The notes beneath the pieces were generated by a model that saw only the letters and a program-made list of their open reading frames with translations, was not told the origin of the DNA and made no database searches. From contig VGRO01000001.1 in NCBI GenBank assembly GCA_016875335.1, forward strand, positions 79,955-143,954: 64,000 nt of DNA, in the 5' to 3' direction. The stretch comes from Deltaproteobacteria bacterium. GTDB taxonomy: Bacteria; Myxococcota_A; UBA9042. The translations under genes and the position numbers were made by a program. How positions within the stretch are numbered: the first letter of the stretch is position 1; each line of letters opens with the position of its first letter. This document shows positions 57,776 through 64,000 of this stretch, piece by piece.

Positions 57776-59830
57776 TTGGAGGAGCCCATGCCCACCAAAT
57801 CGCCATCGTCGCCCCGTGTGGCTGCGCTCGTCGGCCCTTACCTGGCCGGCAAGACGTCGCTGCTCGAGGCGTTGCTGCACCACGCGGGGGCAACTGCGCG
57901 CAAGGGCAGCGTCAAGACCCGCGACAGCGTCGGTGACGCCTGCATGGAGGCCCGCGCCCGCGGCATGTCCACGGAACTGTCGATCGCCTCGTGCGAATAC
58001 CTCGGTGAGTCGTGGACGTTCGTCGACTGCCCGGGGTCGGTGGAGTTCCAGCAGGACGGGCTGAACGCCCTGCAGGTCGCCGACATCGCCGTGGTGGTCG
58101 TCGACCCCGAACCAGCCAAGGCTCTGTGCGCCGCGCCGATCCTCAAGCTTTTGGACGAGCGCAAGGTGCCGCACGTGCTCTTCATCAACAAGTGTGACCA
58201 GCAAGGCGTAGGCGGCAAGATCAACGAGCTGTTGTCAGCGCTGCAGTCGGTCAGCGACCGGCCACTGGTGCTGCGCGAACTGCCCATCAAGGAGGGCGCC
58301 AATATCACCGGGTTCGTCGACCTGGTCAGCGAGCGCGCGTGGGGCTACAAGCCGCACGAAGACGCTCAGCTGGCCAAGATGCCCGACGGGGTGCTGCCGC
58401 AAGAGGGCGATGCCCGCCGCGAGATGCTCGAACACCTCGCCGACTTCGATGACCACCTGATGGAGGAATTGCTCGAGGACATCGCCCCGGCGACCGAAGA
58501 AGTGTACGCCAACCTCACCCGCGATCTGGCCGGCGATCTCATCGTGCCGGTCCTTTTCGGCAGCGCCGAGGAAGATCACGGCATCCGGCGTCTCTTCAAG
58601 ATGCTGCGCCACGAGGCACCCGGCGTCGCTGAAACGGCGGCCCGCCTCGGCGTCGCCGACGAGCCAGTGATCGTGCAGGTATTCAAGTCCGTGCACGCCC
58701 AGCACATCGGCAAGCAGAGCATTGCGCGCATTTGGCGCGGAGAAGTGCAAGACGGCCAGTTCCTCGGGCCCAACCGGGTCAGCGGCGTGCAGCGGCTGTT
58801 TGGCGCGCAGCAGAAGAAGCAGGCCAAGGGCGGCGCGGGCGAGGTGGTCGCGCTTGGTCGCATGGACGACGTGCAAACGGGACAGGCGCTGGCGCCGGGC
58901 CGGCTGGTGCCGCACCCGTGGCCCGCACCGATGCAGCCGTGTTTCAGTTTCGCCGTCAAGACCTTCAAGCAGGGCGACGACGTCAAGCTCGGCACGTCGT
59001 TGCTCAAGATCTCCGAAGAGGATCCCTCGCTGCGCTACGAGCAGTCGGCGGAGACCCACGAGATGGTGCTGTGGGGCCAGGGCGAGATCCACCTGCGCAA
59101 TGCCATCGAGCGGCTCAAGAACCGCTTTGGCGTCGAGGTCAAGGCCGACCGCGCACAAATCCCGTACAAGGAGACGCTGCGCAAACCGGTGATGAACCAG
59201 CACGGCCGCTACAAGCACCAAACCGGCGGCCATGGCGCGTTCGGCGACGTGTACATCGACATCAAGCCGGTGGCGCGCGGTCAGGGCTACAGCTTCAGCG
59301 AAACCGTGGTCGGCGGTGCCGTGCCTCGCCAGTTCTTTTCGTCGGTCGACAACGGTGCCCGCGAATTCTTGAAACAGGGTCCGCTCGGCTTTGAGCTGGT
59401 GGACATCGCCGTCACGCTGACCAACGGCAGCTACCACGCGGTCGATTCGAGCGACATGGCGTTCAAGGCCGCCACGCGCATCGCCATGACCGAGGGCACG
59501 CCGCTCGGCGCTCCCGTTCTGCTGGAGCCAGTGGTCACGGTCGAGGTCAGCGTGCCAAGCGACTACACCGCCCGCGCCCAACGCATGGTCACCGGTCGCC
59601 GTGGCGGGCAGATCCAGGGCTACGACGCCAAGGCCGGCTGGAACGGCTGGGACGTCGTCAACGCCCTGGTCCCGTTGGCCGAGATCGCTGATCTCATCCT
59701 CGAACTGCGCTCGCTGACCATGGGCGTGGGCTCGTTCACCTGGGCGTTTTCGCACCTGGCCGAGCTCGACGGGCGCGAGGGCGAGCAAGTGGTCAAGGCC
59801 CGCAAGGCGGCGCTCGGCGCGGCCAGTTGA
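57776..59830 (+). CDS. EF-G-like translational GTPase paralog
   Basis: GPYLAGKTSLLEALL, FVDCPGSVEF, FINKCD; domain IV/V 'GHGAFGDVYIDIKPV...MVTGRRGGQIQGYDA'; start may be 57788. Confidence 0.9.
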   Translation: MEEPMPTKSPSSPRVAALVGPYLAGKTSLLEALLHHAGATARKGSVKTRDSVGDACMEARARGMSTELSIASCEYLGESWTFVDCPGSVEFQQDGLNALQVADIAVVVVDPEPAKALCAAPILKLLDERKVPHVLFINKCDQQGVGGKINELLSALQSVSDRPLVLRELPIKEGANITGFVDLVSERAWGYKPHEDAQLAKMPDGVLPQEGDARREMLEHLADFDDHLMEELLEDIAPATEEVYANLTRDLAGDLIVPVLFGSAEEDHGIRRLFKMLRHEAPGVAETAARLGVADEPVIVQVFKSVHAQHIGKQSIARIWRGEVQDGQFLGPNRVSGVQRLFGAQQKKQAKGGAGEVVALGRMDDVQTGQALAPGRLVPHPWPAPMQPCFSFAVKTFKQGDDVKLGTSLLKISEEDPSLRYEQSAETHEMVLWGQGEIHLRNAIERLKNRFGVEVKADRAQIPYKETLRKPVMNQHGRYKHQTGGHGAFGDVYIDIKPVARGQGYSFSETVVGGAVPRQFFSSVDNGAREFLKQGPLGFELVDIAVTLTNGSYHAVDSSDMAFKAATRIAMTEGTPLGAPVLLEPVVTVEVSVPSDYTARAQRMVTGRRGGQIQGYDAKAGWNGWDVVNALVPLAEIADLILELRSLTMGVGSFTWAFSHLAELDGREGEQVVKARKAALGAAS

Positions 59831-59834
59831 TCGC

Positions 59835-60545
59835 GTGAGGGACGTCGCGCAGACACGCACCTGGCTTTCAGTCCTGTGGCTCGCCGTTGCGACGGTGCCT
59901 TCGGGTCCTGCCTACGCCGAGTCGTTTGCGCACAGCGCGCAGGCGTGGGCTGGGGCGTTCTTCCAAGGGCCGCTGCGCGGCGACCTGTTTTTCCAGGGCG
60001 ACCTGCACTACCGCGTCTCCGATCAGGGGGCGCCGGCGACCGCCATCGTCCGACCCGCGATCGGCTGGCTGCTGGCGCCCGGCGTCACCGTCACGTTGGG
60101 TTATGCCTACACGCCTTCGTGGCCAGCGCCCGGCGTCAAGGCGGTGGGCGAGCACCGCGCCTGGCAACAAGCACAAATCGACCAGCCGGTGCTCAACGGG
60201 GCGCTGCGCGTGCAATGGCGGTCGCGGTTGGAACAGCGGTCGCGGCCCGCGACCAGTGAGGCAGTTGGCCTGCGCTTCCGCCAGTTCGTGCGGTGGACCC
60301 GGCCGCTAGGCGAACGCTGGCTGCTGACCGCTTGGGACGAAGTGTTCGTCGGCCTGAACCGCACCGATTGGGGGCAGTTGCTGGGGTTCGACCAGAACCG
60401 CGTGTTCATTGGCATCGGCGCCCACGTGGTGCCAATGACCTTCCGGGTCGAGGCCGGCTACTTCAACCTCGCGCGGCGCACGCCGCCGGGCAAAGCGGAC
60501 GGGATGATCCACGCGGCGATGGTCAACCTCTTCGTCAATTGGTGA
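59835..60545 (+). CDS. DUF2490-like outer membrane protein
   Basis: Signal-like N-terminus, 'VWLLAPGVTVTLGYAYTPSW' type beta-strands, 'LLTAWDEVFVGLNRTDWG...FDQNRVFIGIG'. Confidence 0.75.
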   Translation: MRDVAQTRTWLSVLWLAVATVPSGPAYAESFAHSAQAWAGAFFQGPLRGDLFFQGDLHYRVSDQGAPATAIVRPAIGWLLAPGVTVTLGYAYTPSWPAPGVKAVGEHRAWQQAQIDQPVLNGALRVQWRSRLEQRSRPATSEAVGLRFRQFVRWTRPLGERWLLTAWDEVFVGLNRTDWGQLLGFDQNRVFIGIGAHVVPMTFRVEAGYFNLARRTPPGKADGMIHAAMVNLFVNW

Positions 60546-60618
60546 GTTTCGGGCCGCGACGTGTCCGCAGCTGGCCGCGGGCTGCGGCCGACGAAGGCGA
60601 TGGGCGATCGCCCCCCTC

Positions 60619-60650
60619 GATCGCCCCCCCCCATTGTTCAGATCCATGAA
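60619..60650 (+). repeat. Intergenic repeat copy H (antisense strand contains the hutI stop codon)
   Basis: gatcgccccccccccattgttcagatccatgaa region. Confidence 0.92.
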
Positions 60651-61996
60651 GTCGAACGGTTTTCGTCCAAGCGCGCCACAGGATCGTCGCGCAGACGTGC
60701 GCTATCCGATGCCGGCGCGCAATAGCCGTCCCAAGCCCGAATGGGTTGGCCGAGGTGGTAGAACATCGCGTCCACGCTCGGCATGTCCAGCACCGTGCCC
60801 AGGAATGGTTCGCCAACCGAGATGCGACCGGTGTAGCCTTCCGGTTGGCCGATCGCCAACGCCGCACAGCGGGTCACGCCGCGCAGCGCCTCGGCCGGCG
60901 ACAGGTGACCCAGCAAGACCGCCAGTTGCAGCAGCAAGGTCAGGCTGGTGGTCATCGACGACCCTGGATTGCAGTCGGTGGCCAACGCCACGCGGGCGCC
61001 TGCGTCGACCAAGGCACGCAGTGGTGCGAGCGGGGCGCGCAAGAATACGCTGGTCAACGGCAGGCCAACCGCCACCGTGTCCGAGGCCGCGAGCGCCGCA
61101 ATGCCCTCGGCCGAAGTCTGCAAGAGGTGTTCGACACTTGTGGCACCCGCGCCGATCGCCCAGGGCAGTCCGCCGATGTCGGCAAACTCGTCCACGTGGG
61201 CCTTGAGTCCGAGCCCCAACTCGCGCGCCTTCTGGGCGATGCGCTTGGCGTGGTCGACACTGAAGTACCCACTCTCCACGAACACGTCCACGAACGCCGG
61301 CGGGTGGGCGTGAGCGGCCATCGCGGGTAGCAGTTGGCCGCATACGCGATCCACGTAGCCCTCTGGGTCGGCCTTGCATTCCGGCGGCACGGCATGGGCT
61401 GGCATGGCGGTCGCGATCAACTCGACATTGCCCGCAAAACGGGCACGCAAGGCCGCGACGGCATCGAGGATCTTGAGTTCCGACTGCAAATCGAGGCCAT
61501 AGCCGGTCTTGATCTCCACGACGCGTGCGCCTTGATCGCATAGCGACCGCAGCCGCACCGTGGCCGCTTCCACCAGTTCGGGCACAGTCGCGCTACGCGT
61601 CTGCGCCACTGTGTGCGCGATGCCGCCGCCCTGGCGGGCGATTTCGTGGTAGGAGACGCCGCTCAAGCGCTGCACGAACTCGTGGCTGCGGTCACCCGCG
61701 AACACCAGATGGGTGTGGCAGTCCACAATCCCAGGCATCAGCGTCCGACCCCCGAGGTCGAAGGTCGCATCGGCGGTCGGCCGGCCCGGTGCGCCGCGCT
61801 GGCCCAACCACACCACCTGCCAGCCGCCCTCCAGGCCGAGGCAAACGACCAGTTCGGCGTCGCTGACCACACCGAGTGCCTGCAGCGTGGACAACGGCCC
61901 GCGCTCTGGGCCAGCACAAGTCAGCAATTGCCCGATGTTGGTCAGGCAGACCCGGCGCCGGGGCAGCGGGCCAGTCGGGCGAGGGGTTCGACTCAC
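60638..61996 (-). CDS. hutI: Imidazolonepropionase
   Basis: [42 protein letters not shown]...[13 protein letters not shown]...[24 protein letters not shown] start overlaps hutU stop. Confidence 0.93.
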   Translation of the reverse strand: MSRTPRPTGPLPRRRVCLTNIGQLLTCAGPERGPLSTLQALGVVSDAELVVCLGLEGGWQVVWLGQRGAPGRPTADATFDLGGRTLMPGIVDCHTHLVFAGDRSHEFVQRLSGVSYHEIARQGGGIAHTVAQTRSATVPELVEAATVRLRSLCDQGARVVEIKTGYGLDLQSELKILDAVAALRARFAGNVELIATAMPAHAVPPECKADPEGYVDRVCGQLLPAMAAHAHPPAFVDVFVESGYFSVDHAKRIAQKARELGLGLKAHVDEFADIGGLPWAIGAGATSVEHLLQTSAEGIAALAASDTVAVGLPLTSVFLRAPLAPLRALVDAGARVALATDCNPGSSMTTSLTLLLQLAVLLGHLSPAEALRGVTRCAALAIGQPEGYTGRISVGEPFLGTVLDMPSVDAMFYHLGQPIRAWDGYCAPASDSARLRDDPVARLDENRSTSWI

Positions 61997-63720
61997 GGTT
62001 GCGCCGCCATCGGAATGGCCAAGCCGTTGTCGCGCGCACAATCCAGCGCCTTTTCGTAGCCGGCGTCGGCATGGCGCAAGAGACCCATTGCGGGGTCGCT
62101 GGTCAGCACCCGTTGCAGGCGGGCGGCGGCCTGTGGCGTTCCGTCGGCGACAATGACGACGCCAGCGTGTTGCGAATAGCCCATGCCGACACCGCCGCCG
62201 TGGTGCACGCTGACCCAACTGGCGCCGTTGACCGCGTTGACCAAGGCGTTGAGAAACACCCAGTCCGACACGGCGTCGCTGCCGTCCTTCATGCCTTCCG
62301 TTTCGCGGTTGGGGCTGGCGACGCTGCCGCAATCGAGGTGGTCGCGGCCTATGACGATCGGCGCCTTGACGCGGCCCGAGGCGACAAGGTCGTTGAGAAT
62401 CAGCCCGGCCCGCGCCCGTTCACCATATCCCAGCCAGCAAATGCGCGCCGGCAAGCCCTGGAATGCGATGCGCGGCGCCCCTTGGGTCAGCCATTGATGC
62501 ACCCCCGCGTTGCCGGCGAACGCTTCGATCAGTGCGGCATCGGTCACGGCGATGTCCGCTGGGTCGCCCGACAACGCCACCCATCGAAACGGACCGCGGC
62601 CCACGCAGAACTGCGGGCGAATGTACAGGGGCACGAAACCCTGGAACGAGAATGCGCGCGCCGGATCGAGCCCGCCGACCACCGCCTCGCCGCGCAGGTT
62701 GTTGCCGTAGTCGAACACATGGACGCCGCGGTCCGCAGCCTCCGCTATGCGCTCGGTGTGCTCGACGATGTCGGTACGCACGCGCGCAACCCACGCCTCA
62801 GGGTCGGCCGTCCGGGCCGCGCTCGCCTGTTCGAGCGTCACGCCCTCGACATGGTAGCCGTGCAGCGGATCGTGGGCGCTGGTCTGATCGGTCATCAAGT
62901 CCGGGTCCAAGCCGCGATCGCGCAACCGCCGCAGCAGGGCCAGCGCAGTGCCCTGGACGCCCACCGACCGCGCCCTGCCCTGCCTTGCATAGGACCGCGC
63001 CCGGTCGATGGCGTCGTCGAGGTCGGTCGCGCACTCGTCCAGATAGCGGGTGTCCAAACGGCGACCGATGCGCACCGGGTCCACTTCGGCGCACAGCGCC
63101 ACGCCACCCGCCAGCACGACCGCCAAAGGTTGTGCGCCGCCCATGCCGCCCAGGCCTGCCGTCACCGCCCACTTGCCGCGCAGCGGTTGCCGGTTGTCGA
63201 AGCCATGTTCGCGGCTGTAATGTTGGCGGCCTGCCTCGGCGAAGGTCTCGTAGGTGCCCTGAACGATGCCTTGCGTGCCGATGTAGATCCAGCTGCCGGC
63301 CGTCATCTGGCCGAACATGGCCAGACCCTTCGCATCGAGTTCGCGAAAGTGCTTCCAGGTTGCCCAATGTGGCACGAGGTTGCTGTTGGCGAGCAGCACG
63401 CGCGGCGCGTCCTCGTGGGTGCGCAGGACGCCCACCGGCTTGCCGGACTGCACCAGCAGCGTCTCATCGCCCCCCAGATCGCGCAGCGTCGTGGCAATCG
63501 CGTGAAAGCTCGGCCAGTCGCGCGCGGCCCTGCCAATGCCGCCGTACACGACCAAATCGGGCCAGTGTTCGGCCACGTCCGGGTCGAGGTTGTTGTAGAG
63601 CATGCGCAGCGCCGCTTCCTGCACCCAACCCCGGCACTGCATCTGCGTTCCCCGGGGCGCGCGGACTGGTTCGGGCGGCCGGCTTCGCGCAAATCGGTCC
63701 AACGGGGCGGCGAGGGTCAT
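61993..63720 (-). CDS. hutU: Urocanate hydratase
   Basis: [69 protein letters not shown]...[12 protein letters not shown]...[17 protein letters not shown]. Confidence 0.96.
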   Translation of the reverse strand: MTLAAPLDRFARSRPPEPVRAPRGTQMQCRGWVQEAALRMLYNNLDPDVAEHWPDLVVYGGIGRAARDWPSFHAIATTLRDLGGDETLLVQSGKPVGVLRTHEDAPRVLLANSNLVPHWATWKHFRELDAKGLAMFGQMTAGSWIYIGTQGIVQGTYETFAEAGRQHYSREHGFDNRQPLRGKWAVTAGLGGMGGAQPLAVVLAGGVALCAEVDPVRIGRRLDTRYLDECATDLDDAIDRARSYARQGRARSVGVQGTALALLRRLRDRGLDPDLMTDQTSAHDPLHGYHVEGVTLEQASAARTADPEAWVARVRTDIVEHTERIAEAADRGVHVFDYGNNLRGEAVVGGLDPARAFSFQGFVPLYIRPQFCVGRGPFRWVALSGDPADIAVTDAALIEAFAGNAGVHQWLTQGAPRIAFQGLPARICWLGYGERARAGLILNDLVASGRVKAPIVIGRDHLDCGSVASPNRETEGMKDGSDAVSDWVFLNALVNAVNGASWVSVHHGGGVGMGYSQHAGVVIVADGTPQAAARLQRVLTSDPAMGLLRHADAGYEKALDCARDNGLAIPMAAQP

Positions 63721-63873
63721 TGTCGGCTGGTTCGCGCCACCGGGCGCGGGTACGGGACGATCGCACGGCCGGCGCGTACAGGGCAACTGCGGCGAAGTGT
63801 GCATAATTACCACATGTGCTGCAAGATGCGACGATTCGCAATCCCCAACTGGAAACGCGAATGTTTTTGATAC

Positions 63874-63901
63874 TTGCTCGTTGGCACGCATCTTGTATAC
63901 T
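63874..63901 (+). promoter_or_regulatory. Candidate sigma-70 promoter upstream of the truncated right-edge CDS
   Basis: TTGCTC - 16 nt - TATACT in an unusually AT-rich stretch. Confidence 0.5.
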
Positions 63902-63946
63902 ACCGGCCGGGGCGAGCACCGGCGCGCTGCGCCCACGGAGACGACC

Positions 63947-64000
63947 ATGCATCTAATTCGTACGACCTTGGCGACGGCCATCGGCGCAGCGGCGGTGTCC
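63947..64000 (+). CDS. Partial CDS (signal-peptide-like start), truncated by window end
   Basis: [18 protein letters not shown]... Confidence 0.5.
   Translation, partial: MHLIRTTLATAIGAAAVS

Noticed and set aside
58235-59860. 541-aa minus-strand ORF
   Set aside because: Antisense to the EF-G-like gene.
4737-60650. All repeat copies as ordinary Rho-independent terminators
   Set aside because: Several copies have a possible G-arm pairing with the C-tract, but no consistent T-run follows, and copies at 44.7 and 51.4-51.6 kb are not downstream of a sense gene.
4737-60650. Insertion sequence ends
   Set aside because: No transposase ORF lies between any pair of copies in this window and no target-site duplications are evident. 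A non-autonomous element remains possible and is reported as a hypothesis.
61876-63870. 664-aa + strand ORF
   Set aside because: Antisense to hutU and part of hutI.

Overview
This is a high-GC (roughly two-thirds G+C by eye), gene-dense chromosomal window. Its gene content is compatible with a Myxococcota/deltaproteobacteria-like organism (low confidence): many short Cys-rich lipoproteins, a Ser/Thr kinase-like protein, and TPR/Pro-rich envelope proteins. Recognisable blocks, left to right: Cys-rich lipoprotein and hydrolase-like lipoprotein; GST; a seven-gene minus-strand lipid/ACP locus (acyltransferase, two ACPs, COG4648-like membrane protein, AMP-ligase fused to dehydratase, glycosyltransferase, LpxL-like acyltransferase) whose order resembles part of aryl-polyene (ape) clusters but with no ketosynthase; 2-oxoacid dehydrogenase E1-beta and E2; two tandem ABC-2 units; epmA-like; rpsT; porin-like; dnaB; an overlapping operon of VKOR-thioredoxin, pseudokinase, membrane ATPase/DUF1998-like and coiled-coil membrane protein; an ABC unit; an MFS gene with an in-frame amber codon; MoxR/DUF58/DUF4350 operon; tRNA-Arg(TCT); cysteine synthase, HAD, peroxiredoxin, Dam-like methylase; three acyl-CoA dehydrogenases with a B12-binding protein; an EF-G-like GTPase; hutI/hutU. 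The most striking structure not explained by genes is a dispersed intergenic repeat family, core C(4-9)-ATTGTTCAG-(ATCCATGA). I found 17 copies in 7 loci, in both orientations. Some copies have further conserved flanks, one pair forms a long palindrome, and several copies overlap gene ends and provide their stop codons. All protein calls are from reading the translations; no database search was run.
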